Notes under the pieces: generated by a model | Seen by the model: the letters and a program-made list of their open reading frames with translations, nothing else | What the model was told of the DNA's origin: nothing | The model's database searches: none | Position numbers and translations under genes: made by a program | Source: Streptomyces sp. MJM8645 | GTDB taxonomy: Bacteria; Actinomycetota; Actinomycetes; Streptomycetales; Streptomycetaceae | Reading direction: 5' to 3' | NCBI RefSeq assembly: GCF_001625365.1 | Contig: NZ_LJJF01000001.1 | Span: 3,545,001 to 3,609,000, forward strand | DNA: 64,000 nucleotides | Shown here: positions 15,947 to 24,030 of the stretch, one piece after another | Numbering within the stretch: position 1 is the first letter of the stretch | Layout: every line of letters starts with the position of its first letter

Positions 15947-17071
15947 ATGGCGAAGGCGCGACGGCGGAGCGGCACGACGGCCCTGCGGACGGCACGGTGG
16001 GCCGCGCCCGGGGCGCTGGCCGGGACGGGCCTGCTCGGGCTGCTGCTCTTCTCGCTCGGCCGGGAGCAGGCCTGGCAGGCTTTCGGCGGCGGGCTGGTGG
16101 TGGCCGGGGCCTCGACGGTGCTCGGCGGCGCGCTGGGCTTCCTGTTCGGAGTGCCCCGGGTGCGCAGCGGCAGCGGCGAACCGCAGGGCTCGTACGCCCC
16201 GAACACCAACCTGGAGCAGGTGTCCGACTGGCTGACCAAGGTGCTGCTGGGCGTCGGGCTGACCCAGCTCGGCTCGCTCGGCGAGCGGCTGCACCAGCTC
16301 GGCACCGCACTGGCCCCCGCGCTGGGCGGGGAGGACGCCGCGGTGCCGTTCGCGGCGGCACTGGTGCTGTACTTCGTGGTCTTCGGCTTCCTGGCCGGCT
16401 GGCTGGTGACCAGGCTCGCGCTGCCGCAGGTGCTGACCGACGCCGACCAGGCCCTGGACCTCTTCCTCGCCGGGCAGGACCGCGACCGGCGGGGCGACAA
16501 GGTGGGCGCCGACGACCTGCGGGTCCGGGCGATGCAGCAGCTCGGGCTGCTGGGGGGCAGCGCGGAGCAGTCGGCCGCGCTGGCCGCGCAGTTGCCGCCC
16601 GCCTCCTCGCCCTCGTCCGGGCCGGAGGGCGTGGTGGCCGAGGTCCGCTCGACCGCGCGCCGCTCGGCGCTGACCGCCGACCAGGTGCGGGCGCTGTACG
16701 CGGACGGCTCCGAGGGCCGCCGGATCCAGGCGCTCGCGCTGATGCAGGGCGACCCGTCGCTGGCCGACCTGCCGAGCCTGCTGGACGCGATCGAGCGCCC
16801 GCGCTCCGGCTTCGAGCAGTACCACGCGCTGCTGGCCGCCCGGGGGCTGCTCTCCCGGCTGCCCGGCGCCGAGGCGCAGCGGCTGCGGGACGCGGTGGCC
16901 GGGCAGCTGGTGCTGCCGGAGGGGATCCCGTACGGGTCGGACCGCAGCTGGCTGGCGGAGAAGATCCTGTCCCGACTGGAGGCGACGGCCTTCGTCCCGA
17001 CGCAGCCGGCCCCACCCGCTCAGCCCGTCCAGCCCGTCCAGTCGGTTCCGTCGGCGGGCGACCACAGCTAG
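15947..17071 (+). CDS. Conserved membrane protein of unknown function
   Basis: This 374-residue protein has two N-terminal membrane helices (about 20-45 and 47-67), a short cytoplasmic segment and a third helix around residue 130-155 (ALVLYFVVFGFLAGWLVTRLAL). The segment NTNLEQVSDWLTKVLLGVGLTQLG is a motif I recognise from many bacterial hypothetical membrane proteins. The C-terminal 200 residues are soluble, helical and Ala/Leu-rich. No catalytic motif is visible. ATG 15947 follows a GGGGGTAGG stretch. Its stop codon overlaps the stop of the convergent acetyltransferase gene. Confidence 0.85.
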   Translation: MAKARRRSGTTALRTARWAAPGALAGTGLLGLLLFSLGREQAWQAFGGGLVVAGASTVLGGALGFLFGVPRVRSGSGEPQGSYAPNTNLEQVSDWLTKVLLGVGLTQLGSLGERLHQLGTALAPALGGEDAAVPFAAALVLYFVVFGFLAGWLVTRLALPQVLTDADQALDLFLAGQDRDRRGDKVGADDLRVRAMQQLGLLGGSAEQSAALAAQLPPASSPSSGPEGVVAEVRSTARRSALTADQVRALYADGSEGRRIQALALMQGDPSLADLPSLLDAIERPRSGFEQYHALLAARGLLSRLPGAEAQRLRDAVAGQLVLPEGIPYGSDRSWLAEKILSRLEATAFVPTQPAPPAQPVQPVQSVPSAGDHS

Positions 17072-17529
17072 CTGCTGAACTCCTTGACGGTGAAGCGCAG
17101 TTCGGGCTGCTCCCAGGGCGTCTTGACCTGCGGCGGGCGGGTGCCCGTGCGCTCGGCGCCCATCTGGAGGTAGAAGCCCTCGGCGGGCGGGTGGGACACC
17201 ACCTTGACCGAGGCGATCCCGACTGCCCGGGCGCGCTCCAGCATGTCCGCGATCAGCTTCCGCCCGATGCCGAGCCCCTGGGCCTCGTCGGCGACGAACA
17301 TGAGGTCCAGTTCGGCCGGTTCGCGGATCAGGCCGTAGAAGCCGAGCAGTCGGTCGGTGGTCGGGTCCGAGGCCAGGAACACCTCGTGCCGGGCGACGTA
17401 CTCGGGGGTGACCCGGTAGCCGTCGATCATCGCCGCGTAGTCGCCGCGGTAGGCGGTGGAGGCCTGGATCAGCTCAGTGAGCCGGTCGGCGTCGGCCGCC
17501 CCGGCGCGCCTGATGGTCGTCTCGCTCAT
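17068..17529 (-). CDS. GNAT family N-acetyltransferase
   Basis: This 153-residue single-domain GNAT protein has the acetyl-CoA loop (motif A) ELDLMFVADEAQGLGIGRKLIADMLERA, including the Q/RxxGxG/A pattern as QGLGIG, and ends in PELRFTVKEF. The substrate (an amine of a small molecule or protein) is unknown. The stop codons of this gene and of the convergent membrane-protein gene are nested in one CTAG palindrome (17068-17071). A TATACT -10 lies 7 nt before its ATG, suggesting a leaderless mRNA. Confidence 0.93.
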   Translation of the reverse strand: MSETTIRRAGAADADRLTELIQASTAYRGDYAAMIDGYRVTPEYVARHEVFLASDPTTDRLLGFYGLIREPAELDLMFVADEAQGLGIGRKLIADMLERARAVGIASVKVVSHPPAEGFYLQMGAERTGTRPPQVKTPWEQPELRFTVKEFSS

Positions 17530-17536
17530 GCGGGCG

Positions 17537-17542
17537 AGTATA
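17537..17542 (-). promoter_or_regulatory. Leaderless-type -10 of the acetyltransferase gene
   Basis: TATACT on the minus strand is followed by 7 nt and the ATG at 17529. It overlaps the short gap after the methyltransferase-like gene. Confidence 0.6.
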
Positions 17543-17565
17543 GGGGTGCTGACCAGGAGAGACCA

Positions 17566-18318
17566 TTACTTTTCGGCGGCGGACCGGCGGCGGTGGTCGG
17601 CGGCCCGCAGGACCAGGACGCGGCGGGTGCGGCCGTCCGCGGCGCGGGGGAAGCGGCGGATCTCGCTGGCGACGCGGCGCTCGCCGAGCGCGTACCGCAG
17701 CGGGTCGAGGTGGGCGCAGCGGAGGCCGTGGCCGTCGTGCAGCGGCTGGACGCGGACCTCGCCGTCCGGAGAGGTCACCCGGACCAGCTCCATCAGGGCG
17801 GCCAACTGCCGCTCGGGGCCGAACAGTTCGGGGTAGGCGAAGAGCAGGTAGCCGCTCAGGGTGAGCGCGAAGGCGCCGTCCGCGAACGGCAGTCGGGGCA
17901 GCGCGGCGGCCACGTACTGCTGCGGGTGCGCGGCCGAGTCGGCGGCGAACAGGCGGCGGGCGCGGTCCCAGCTGCGCAGGTAGCGGTCCGGCCGACAGGA
18001 GCGCGGTGACGGGTACAGGTGCGGGCGGGCGGCCATCGCGGTGGCCATCGACGCCCGGGCCGCCAGCGCGTGGGCCGCGACCTCGGGTGCGGGGAGCGCG
18101 TACGCCGGGTCGGCGGCGATCACCCGGCAGCCGAGCCGGCGCGCCTCGGCGGCCAGGCCGGCCGCGCCGCCCGGGCAGTCCAGCACCGGGCCCGGCAGCG
18201 CAGCGAGTTGGGCCCGGGTGAGGTCGAACAGGTCGCAGTACTCGTCCAGCGGGCGGGAGGTGACCAGGATGTCCCGGCCCAGGGCGCCCGGGTCGGCGGG
18301 GGTGTGTGCGGCGGCCAC
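17566..18318 (-). CDS. SAM-dependent methyltransferase-like protein
   Basis: This 250-residue protein has a Rossmann-type motif I (GPVLDCPGGAAGLAAEARRLGCRVIAADPAY) and a later class I methyltransferase pattern (LPFADGAFALTLSGYLLFAY, the D-x-x-F-x-x-x motif IV region). This matches a SAM-binding fold in which motif I carries DCPGG rather than the common DxGxGxG. The substrate is unknown. The start is GTG 18316-18318 with a weak GGATGG before it. The acetyltransferase gene downstream has its own promoter. Confidence 0.8.
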   Translation of the reverse strand: MAAAHTPADPGALGRDILVTSRPLDEYCDLFDLTRAQLAALPGPVLDCPGGAAGLAAEARRLGCRVIAADPAYALPAPEVAAHALAARASMATAMAARPHLYPSPRSCRPDRYLRSWDRARRLFAADSAAHPQQYVAAALPRLPFADGAFALTLSGYLLFAYPELFGPERQLAALMELVRVTSPDGEVRVQPLHDGHGLRCAHLDPLRYALGERRVASEIRRFPRAADGRTRRVLVLRAADHRRRSAAEK

Positions 18319-18436
18319 CCGGCCATCCGAACACGGGCCGGCCCCGTCCGCATCCGGAGCACGTCCGGGGCGCGGGCGGGGCCGGTGAGGCGGGCGGGAC
18401 CGGGGAAGCGGGCGGGACCGGGAAGGCCCGCGGGGT

Positions 18437-19177
18437 TCAGCGGCCGAGCAGGCCCTGGGCGGCGGCCCGGTTCACGTTGGTCAGGCCGCGGACCAGCTGG
18501 GCGGTGAGGATGATGAGCAGCACCCCGACCAGCGAGAAGCCGGCGATCTGCCAGGCCCCCTCGACGTAGTAGACGTGCTGGACGTTGTCGCTGTCGTGGA
18601 AGTCGAAGAGCCGGTACCCGCGCCACGGGGTGAAGGCCGGGAAGACCCACTGGTAGAGCGGGTACAGCGCCATCGCCCAGCCGAGCAGCAGGAACACCAG
18701 CGACAGGGCGAAGCTGAGGACCGCCCACGGGAACATCACCACCTGGTAGAACGCGGCCTTCCACCCGGCCGGGTCCGCCAGCCGCGCGGTGATCGCCCCC
18801 CAGGTGCCCGGGCGGGTCTGGCGCACCGGCGCCGGGGCGGGCACGTCCAGGGCCAGCATGCCGCGCACCCGGGCCCGCTCCATCCGGCCCATGCCGCGGG
18901 CGACGGTGGTCAGGAGGGCGAGCACGGGCAGGCCGAGGACGGTGACGAAGGTGCCGACCCCCATGCAGAACAGGATGATCGAGACGGAGAAGCCGATGAC
19001 CGACAGCGGCAGGCCGGTGAGCGTGTAGCCGATCTCGCGGTAGTAGTGCTTGGAGAACGGCGCCCGCCAGACGGCCGGCGGCTCCTCGGTCCGGTGGGCC
19101 CGAGCGGGACGCGGGTCGTCGCCGTAACCACCGAGGACGTCCCACTCGCGGTCCTGCGTGCTTCGGCTGATGCTCAT
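18437..19177 (-). CDS. Sensor domain-containing membrane protein
   Basis: This 246-residue protein has the 'putative sensor' domain found at the N-terminus of many Streptomyces histidine kinases: SKHYYREIGYTLTGLPLSVIGFSVSIILFCMGVGTFVTVLGLPVLALL as helix pair one, an extracytoplasmic loop ending GYRLFDFHDSDNVQHVYYVEGAW, and a final helix. Four membrane helices are predicted. No kinase, HAMP or effector domain follows, so it is a free-standing sensor module; such proteins may pair with a kinase elsewhere or act alone. The ATG start lacks a strong SD. Confidence 0.85.
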   Translation of the reverse strand: MSISRSTQDREWDVLGGYGDDPRPARAHRTEEPPAVWRAPFSKHYYREIGYTLTGLPLSVIGFSVSIILFCMGVGTFVTVLGLPVLALLTTVARGMGRMERARVRGMLALDVPAPAPVRQTRPGTWGAITARLADPAGWKAAFYQVVMFPWAVLSFALSLVFLLLGWAMALYPLYQWVFPAFTPWRGYRLFDFHDSDNVQHVYYVEGAWQIAGFSLVGVLLIILTAQLVRGLTNVNRAAAQGLLGR

Positions 19178-19354
19178 GTCCCGGCCCCGGTCCCTCGTTC
19201 TCGGCTGCTGATGGCATCAGTCTGGTCGAACGGCGGGCCGGGGAGGATCCGGAGGCCTGGCGGATCGGGGGTGGGGTTAACCCCCCGGGCCTGACCTGGC
19301 AGGCCTGCCCCGGGTCCGCGCCAGATGTCCGCGCCGGACGTCCGCGCCGAAAGG

Positions 19355-19927
19355 TCAGCCGGCCGCGCCGGTCCACTCGTCGGCGAGCAGCGAGTACAGG
19401 TACGAGTCGGACCAGGCGCCACCCTTGTACAGGTCGTGCCGGACCCGCCCCTCCAGCTGGAACCCGAGCCGGACGAGCACCTTGGCGGAGGCGGCGTTGT
19501 CCACGTCGACCCGGGCCGCCAGCCGGTGCACGCCGAGGGCCTCGAAGGAGAGCTCACAGAGCAGGCCGGCGATCTCGCCCGCGTAGCCGCGGCCCCAGAC
19601 GTCGCGGCCCAGCACGTAGCCGAGGTGGGCGGAGCGGTGCTTGCCGAGGGTGAGGGAGGCGTGGGCGATCGGCACGGCGTCCACCGGGTCCTCGGCGTCG
19701 TCGCGCCGGGTGACGGCCAGCCGGTAGGTGTCCCGCTCCGGCGCCATCGCCTCCTCCAGGTAGAGCTCGATCTGGTCGGCGCAGGTTTCGCGGTCGCGCG
19801 GCTCGAAGGGGAGGTAGCGGGTGACCTCCGGGTCGCCGAACAGCCCGTGCAGCGCGTCCACGTCGCCGGGGGTGTGGTGATACTCGCGGATGGCCAGCCG
19901 GGGGCCGGTGAGTCGTACGGGGACCAT
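19355..19927 (-). CDS. GNAT acetyltransferase, RimJ/RimL-like
   Basis: This 190-residue GNAT protein has the RimJ-type layout: RLTGPRLAIREYHHTPGDVDALHGLF at the start, acetyl-CoA motif A as YVLGRDVWGRGYAGEIAGLL (WGRGYA), and motif B as RLAARVDVDNAASAKVLVRLGFQLEG (N-xx-S-x-x-V-xxxxGF). This subfamily acetylates protein N-termini or antibiotics; the substrate here is unknown. It is divergent from the gene at 19970 across 42 bp that hold two leaderless-type promoters. Confidence 0.92.
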   Translation of the reverse strand: MVPVRLTGPRLAIREYHHTPGDVDALHGLFGDPEVTRYLPFEPRDRETCADQIELYLEEAMAPERDTYRLAVTRRDDAEDPVDAVPIAHASLTLGKHRSAHLGYVLGRDVWGRGYAGEIAGLLCELSFEALGVHRLAARVDVDNAASAKVLVRLGFQLEGRVRHDLYKGGAWSDSYLYSLLADEWTGAAG

Positions 19928-19935
19928 GGCAGCCG

Positions 19936-19941
19936 ACCCTA
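19936..19941 (-). promoter_or_regulatory. Leaderless-type -10 of the RimJ-like gene
   Basis: TAGGGT on the minus strand lies 8 nt before the ATG. It is 15 bp from the divergent -10 at 19957-19962, so both promoters overlap each other's upstream regions. Confidence 0.55.
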
Positions 19942-19956
19942 CTCCCGGCCAGCGGT

Positions 19957-19962
19957 TACCGT
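19957..19962 (+). promoter_or_regulatory. Leaderless-type -10 of the divergent gene
   Basis: TACCGT is followed by 7 nt and ATG 19970. CCGACC at 19933-19938, 18 bp upstream, is a weak -35 match. Confidence 0.55.
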
Positions 19963-19969
19963 TCGAGCT

Positions 19970-20914
19970 ATGAACGACGAAGACCTGCGGCTCGCCCCGC
20001 GCACCAGGGCCGCCGACCTGCTCGCCTGGGCGGCGGAAGAGGACCGCACCCCGGTGGCCGAAGCGCCGCTGCGCGCGGTGCTGGCCCTGCTGGAGCTGGG
20101 CGAGGGCAGGATGCACGACGGCTGGCCCGAACTGACCTCGAACGCGGTGGAGCACCTGCTGTACGAGCGGCTCTACCTGTACGTCCAACCCGAACCGGAG
20201 GCGGACCCGTTCGCGTACGGCGCCGCCGTCCGGCTGCTGACCGACCACCAGCGGGCCGCCAAGCGGCTCAACGCCAAGCGCCAGGAGCGGCTGCACGCCG
20301 AGGCCGAGTGGCAGGGCGAGGTCGCGGCCGGGCTGCTGCGCCGCGCCGACCTGGTGACCTGGCCCCGGCTGTACGCGCTGCTGCTGCACGCGTACGGGGC
20401 GGACGTCACGGATCCGGAGGCGGTGCGGGAGTGGCTGACCGGCTTCCGGGAGCTGGCGCAGGAGGAACGGCTGGCCAGGTTCGCCGCACTGGCGCAGACC
20501 GGCTGGCTGGACGAGGTGGACGAGCAGGGCTGGAGCCCGACCCGGGTGATCTCGGTCGGCATGGCCACCGACGGCGCGCGCCGGCTGCTGGAGCAGGGCC
20601 TGATGCGGCGCAGCTACCGCAACCTGACCGAGCTGACCGCGCTGGGGCGGCCGATGCCGGACGAACTGGCCGGGGACTTCGGGGCGTTCGAGGAGGCGGC
20701 GGTGGAGGCCGCGCTCGACCTGTACGGGGAGTGGACGGTGCCCGGGCTGCCGCGACTGCTGGTGGAGGAGTTCCCGGACCTCGCGCCGGAGCCGGGGCAG
20801 GAGGAGATCGACGCGTATCTGGCGGGGCTGGCGCAGGAGGAGTTCGACGCCCGCCTGGAGGAGCTGGCGGGATCGGCAGTCCCGGCGGACCCGACGGACC
20901 CGGCGCAGGAGTGA
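19970..20914 (+). CDS. Hypothetical protein, all-helical
   Basis: I do not recognise this 314-residue protein. It is soluble, rich in Glu, Leu and Ala, and appears all alpha-helical, with no signal peptide, membrane helix or catalytic motif. The C-terminal 60 residues are strongly acidic (LAPEPGQEEIDAYLAGLAQEEF). The reading frame is well supported by codon usage, and a leaderless-type promoter stands directly before the ATG. It is divergent from the RimJ-like acetyltransferase and convergent with the M23 peptidase, from which it is separated by a strong hairpin. Confidence 0.8.
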   Translation: MNDEDLRLAPRTRAADLLAWAAEEDRTPVAEAPLRAVLALLELGEGRMHDGWPELTSNAVEHLLYERLYLYVQPEPEADPFAYGAAVRLLTDHQRAAKRLNAKRQERLHAEAEWQGEVAAGLLRRADLVTWPRLYALLLHAYGADVTDPEAVREWLTGFRELAQEERLARFAALAQTGWLDEVDEQGWSPTRVISVGMATDGARRLLEQGLMRRSYRNLTELTALGRPMPDELAGDFGAFEEAAVEAALDLYGEWTVPGLPRLLVEEFPDLAPEPGQEEIDAYLAGLAQEEFDARLEELAGSAVPADPTDPAQE

Positions 20915-20918
20915 CGCG

Positions 20919-20968
20919 GCGAAGCCCCGGCCGCCGGTGCCTTTCGGTTCCGGCGGCCGGGGCTTCGC
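20919..20968. terminator. Bidirectional terminator, 19-bp stem
   Basis: The arms GCGAAGCCCCGGCCGCCGG (20919-20937) and the exact complement (20950-20968) enclose a 12-nt loop. It lies in the 61-bp gap between convergent genes ending at 20914 and 20976. Confidence 0.9.
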
Positions 20969-20975
20969 GGGTGTG

Positions 20976-21809
20976 TCAGGGGTTGAGGCCGCGCTGCTGG
21001 AACCAGGTCTCCGGGTCGACGGGGGCGCCGCCACCGGGGCGGACCTCCACGTGCAGGTGCGCGCCGGTGACGTTGCCGGTGGCGCCGACCTTGCCGATCT
21101 GCTGGCCGGAGCCGACCTTGCCGGAGCCCTTGATGATCGAGGAGAGGTGGCAGTACCAGATCTCGGTGCCGTCGGGCAGGGTCTCGACGATCCGGTAGCC
21201 GTACGAGCCGGACCAGCCGGCCGAGGTGATGGTGCCCTGGCCGACCGCGTAGACGGGGGTGCCGGTGTCGGCGGCGAAGTCCAGGCCGGTGTGCAGGTGG
21301 GCCCAGTAGCGGGCGCTCTGGCCGTAGTGGGCGGTGAGGTGGTAGTCGCGCACCGGCAGGGTGAGGGCGGCGGCCTTGGCCCGCTCGGCCTCCTCGGCGG
21401 CCCGCTTGGCCTCGGCCTCCTTGGCGGCGGCCTTGGCCTCCGCCTCCTTCGCGGCCTGGACGCGGGCGTCCTCCTCGGCGGCGGTGCGCTGGCTGTCGGC
21501 CTGCAGCTGGATGCGGGCGGCGAGCGCGAGGCCGGGGTCGGCGGAGAGGGCGACCGGGGTTTCGTCCGGGGTCTCGATGGCGGGGGCGGCGGCCGGGGTG
21601 GCGGAGGCGAAGCCGGTGGCGCCCAGGGTCGCGGCGACGGCGGTGACGCCGAGCAGCGGGGAGGTCCCACGGACCTGACGCGGCATCCGGTGCCGGTTGG
21701 TCTCGGCGTCCGGGCCCGCGTACTCGGGGCCGTCCGGGCCGGGGTGGTCGAGGAGCCGGGTACCTGCTGCGAGGCCGGCCGGGTGTGCCGGGGTGTGCGT
21801 CGACGCCAC
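20976..21809 (-). CDS. Secreted M23 (LytM) family peptidoglycan endopeptidase
   Basis: This 277-residue protein has a twin-basic N-terminal region and a hydrophobic stretch near residue 50 (SPLLGVTAVAATLGATGFASATPAAA) that fits a long signal peptide. An Ala/Glu/Lys coiled coil (about 95-140; KEAEAKAAAKEAEAKRAAEEAERAKAA) follows, then the C-terminal M23 domain with zinc ligands in HTGLDFAADTGTPVYAV and HLHVEV. M23 enzymes cut peptidoglycan cross-bridges outside the membrane. The GTG start is preceded by AAGGAG with 9 nt spacing. The mRNA carries a ydaO-type riboswitch, tying expression to c-di-AMP, as is typical for actinobacterial cell-wall hydrolases. Confidence 0.9.
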   Translation of the reverse strand: MASTHTPAHPAGLAAGTRLLDHPGPDGPEYAGPDAETNRHRMPRQVRGTSPLLGVTAVAATLGATGFASATPAAAPAIETPDETPVALSADPGLALAARIQLQADSQRTAAEEDARVQAAKEAEAKAAAKEAEAKRAAEEAERAKAAALTLPVRDYHLTAHYGQSARYWAHLHTGLDFAADTGTPVYAVGQGTITSAGWSGSYGYRIVETLPDGTEIWYCHLSSIIKGSGKVGSGQQIGKVGATGNVTGAHLHVEVRPGGGAPVDPETWFQQRGLNP

Positions 21810-21835
21810 GGAGGCGCGCTCCTTTCCTTCCTTCG

Positions 21836-21978
21836 CGCCTACCGGGTTAGCTGACGGGTTCGGAGCAGGAAGGTCTCCTACGGCTGGGCCGGAGCCCCGC
21901 CGATTCACCCCAAGGAACGTGGTTCCCCGGCTCCCTGACCTGCCCGGAGGCCGGTCGGCGGGATTAGGCGACGGCGCA
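21836..21978 (-). promoter_or_regulatory. ydaO/yuaA (c-di-AMP) riboswitch
   Basis: Read on the minus strand, the segment starts near CGTCGCCTAATCCCGCCGAC, continues with GGGGAACCA and TTGGGGTGAATCGGCG, and ends with GAACCCGTCAGCTAACCCGG then TAGGCG. These are the conserved blocks of the actinobacterial ydaO aptamer. It sits about 27 nt upstream of the M23 gene's start. Family knowledge says c-di-AMP binding switches such genes off; the exact borders are approximate. Confidence 0.88.
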
Positions 21979-22238
21979 CGGTGCCGTCTGGGTACGGCGT
22001 TGAGGACCGCGCTGCGTTATCAAACGTTAATCCTAGGAGGCCCTGATTCCAAGCCGTTCGCCCGGGACGACCGGAGACGGACGGGGCACTCTGGGACGCG
22101 AAGGGCGTTTTGTCCACCTTGAGCCCCTTGGGCACGCTTGAACACCATTGACGCCACCTCACGTGATCGGACGTCAACGGACGGCCCTTCATTCAGGCAC
22201 TCACCGCCAACCTCCCCCGCCCCACAGGGCGCGAAGGC

Positions 22239-22267
22239 TTGACGGCTAAGGCTATTAGCCTTAGCTT
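22239..22267 (+). promoter_or_regulatory. Promoter with embedded 21-bp palindromic operator
   Basis: The -35 TTGACG (22239-22244) and -10 TAGCTT (22262-22267) are 17 bp apart. The spacer is filled by a perfect palindrome at 22245-22265: GCTAAGGCTA and TAGCCTTAGC around one T. A bound repressor would block RNA polymerase directly. The TetR gene two cistrons downstream is the likely repressor. Confidence 0.85.
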
Positions 22268-22321
22268 TATGGCTATCGGAAGCACACCGAAGCCCGCACC
22301 GGCAGCCCCCGGAGGCCCACC

Positions 22322-23149
22322 ATGAACGCCACCAGCGCCCCCACCACCCAGTACCTCGACGTCACCGGCGGCCGCCTCGCCTACGACGACACCCGGCAGG
22401 GCGACGGCACCCCCGTCGTGCTGCTCCCCGGAATGCTCGACACCCGCGCCGCCTACCGGCACCTCCACCCGCTGCTGGCCGCCGCCGGCCGCCGGGTCAT
22501 CACCATGGACCTGCGCGGCTTCGGCGAATCCTCGATCATCTGGGACGACTACTCCCCCGCCGCCATCGCCACCGACGTCCTCGCCCTGCTCGACCACCTC
22601 GGCATCGGCCGCGCCGTCCTGGTCGGCAACTCCTACACCGGCGCGACGGTCGTCAAGGCCGCCGGCGACGCCCCGGAACGGGTCGCCGGCATCGCCCTGA
22701 TCGACGCCTTCGTCGAGAACCCCCCGCCCGGCGCCCTCATGCGCGGCGCCCTCCGCGTCATGGGCGCCCTGACCGTCCACTCGCCCGCCTTCTGGGGCCT
22801 CTACCACCGCAAGCTGGCCTACCCGGGCGCCAAGCCCGCCGACTTCGACACGTACGTGGCCGGACTCGTCGCCGCCATGCGCACCCCCGGCCGCAAGACC
22901 GCCACCCGCGGACACGTCGGCGGGGACTCCGCGCCCGTCGGCTGGACCGCGGCCGTCCGCTGCCCCTCGCTCGTCATCATGGGCAGCAAGGACCCCGACT
23001 TCCCCAGGCCGGAGGCCGTCGCCGACCGGCAGGCCGCCGCCCTCAACGCGCGGAAGGTCATGATCGACGGATCCGGGCACTACCCGATGGCCGACAACCC
23101 GCAGGCCACCGCCGGCGCCCTGCTGCCCTTCCTCGCCGAACTCGCCTGA
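22322..23149 (+). CDS. Alpha/beta hydrolase
   Basis: This 275-residue alpha/beta-hydrolase has its nucleophile elbow as VLVGNSYTGATVV (Ser in GNSYTG, an Asn-containing variant of GxSxG), an oxyanion HG-like loop LLPGMLDTRAAYR, the acid in IMGSKDPDFPRPE and the catalytic His in DGSGHYPMADNP. There is no signal peptide. The substrate is unknown; the lid region (about 140-200) is large and basic. It is controlled by a palindrome in its promoter and followed 97 bp later by a TetR gene, forming a typical self-contained repressor-enzyme pair. Confidence 0.92.
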   Translation: MNATSAPTTQYLDVTGGRLAYDDTRQGDGTPVVLLPGMLDTRAAYRHLHPLLAAAGRRVITMDLRGFGESSIIWDDYSPAAIATDVLALLDHLGIGRAVLVGNSYTGATVVKAAGDAPERVAGIALIDAFVENPPPGALMRGALRVMGALTVHSPAFWGLYHRKLAYPGAKPADFDTYVAGLVAAMRTPGRKTATRGHVGGDSAPVGWTAAVRCPSLVIMGSKDPDFPRPEAVADRQAAALNARKVMIDGSGHYPMADNPQATAGALLPFLAELA

Positions 23150-23246
23150 GCCCCGCCCACCCCGTCCGCCCACGTCAGCCCCGCCCCCACGCGCCGCCCC
23201 GCCCCGCCCCGCCACGTACGCCTTCCACCGACGGAGAGCCCACACC

Positions 23247-23816
23247 ATGCCCCGAGTAGGACTCACCCCCGAGCAGGTCGTCGACCACGCCCTCGCCCTC
23301 ATCGACGAGCAGGGCGCCGACGCCCTCACCCTGGCCGCCGTCGCCGCCCGGGCCGGGGTCGCCACCCCGTCGCTGTACAAGCACGTCAGCGGCGGCCTCA
23401 CCGAACTGCGGCGGCTCATCGCCGTCCGGGTCACCGAGGAACTCGCCGACCGGCTCGCCGAGGCCGCCGTCGGCCGCAGCGGGGACGACGCCGTCGCCAC
23501 CGTGCTGCGCGCCTACCACGCGTACGCCACCGAGCACCCGCACCGCTACAACGCCCTCCCCCAGGCCCCGCAGCCGGACGACGACCTCACCCGCGCGGCC
23601 GGCCGGCTCGTCGGGGTGATCATCGCCGTCCTGCGGGAGTACGGCCTCGACGGCGCGGAGGCGATCCACGCCGCCCGCACCGTCCGCTCCGTCGCCCACG
23701 GCTTCGCCTCCCTCTCCATCGGCGGCGGCTTCCAGCTCGCCGAAGACCTGGCCACCACCCAGAGCCGCCTCATCACCCTCCTCACCACCGGCCTCCGCAC
23801 CTGGCCCACCCCCTGA
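23247..23816 (+). CDS. TetR family regulator with WHG domain
   Basis: This 189-residue TetR-type repressor has the DNA-binding domain PEQVVDHALALIDEQGADALTLAAVAARAGVATPSLYKHVSGG (residues about 7-50; the recognition helix has VATPSLYKHV). The C-terminal part with HPHRYNALPQAPQ and VRSVAHGFASLSIGGGFQL matches the WHG-type (TetR_C_13) ligand domain. It lies downstream of the hydrolase in the same direction and probably represses both genes through the 22245-22265 palindrome. Confidence 0.92.
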   Translation: MPRVGLTPEQVVDHALALIDEQGADALTLAAVAARAGVATPSLYKHVSGGLTELRRLIAVRVTEELADRLAEAAVGRSGDDAVATVLRAYHAYATEHPHRYNALPQAPQPDDDLTRAAGRLVGVIIAVLREYGLDGAEAIHAARTVRSVAHGFASLSIGGGFQLAEDLATTQSRLITLLTTGLRTWPTP

Positions 23817-23902
23817 GACGCCGGCCACCGCACCGACCGCGGCACGACCCGCCCGGCCTCCCACGACGGCGGAACGGCCAGCGCCCCGGGTGAGGCATGC
23901 GT

Positions 23903-23931
23903 GAGAAGTCGGACCCGCCGACTTCCCGTGC
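23903..23931. repeat. Hairpin repeat, copy 1
   Basis: GAGAAGTCGG then ACCCGCCGACTTC, with AAGTCGG pairing CCGACTT. It is identical to copy 2 at 24031-24059 apart from one base. Confidence 0.8.
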
Positions 23932-24030
23932 AACAGGCGGACGCGGGGGCGCGCCCGGAAACCGCCGGCGGCAGGGCGTGCGCGCGGCAGGCGCGGCGTA
24001 CGAGGCAGGCGCAGCAGGCGCGGCGTGCGC

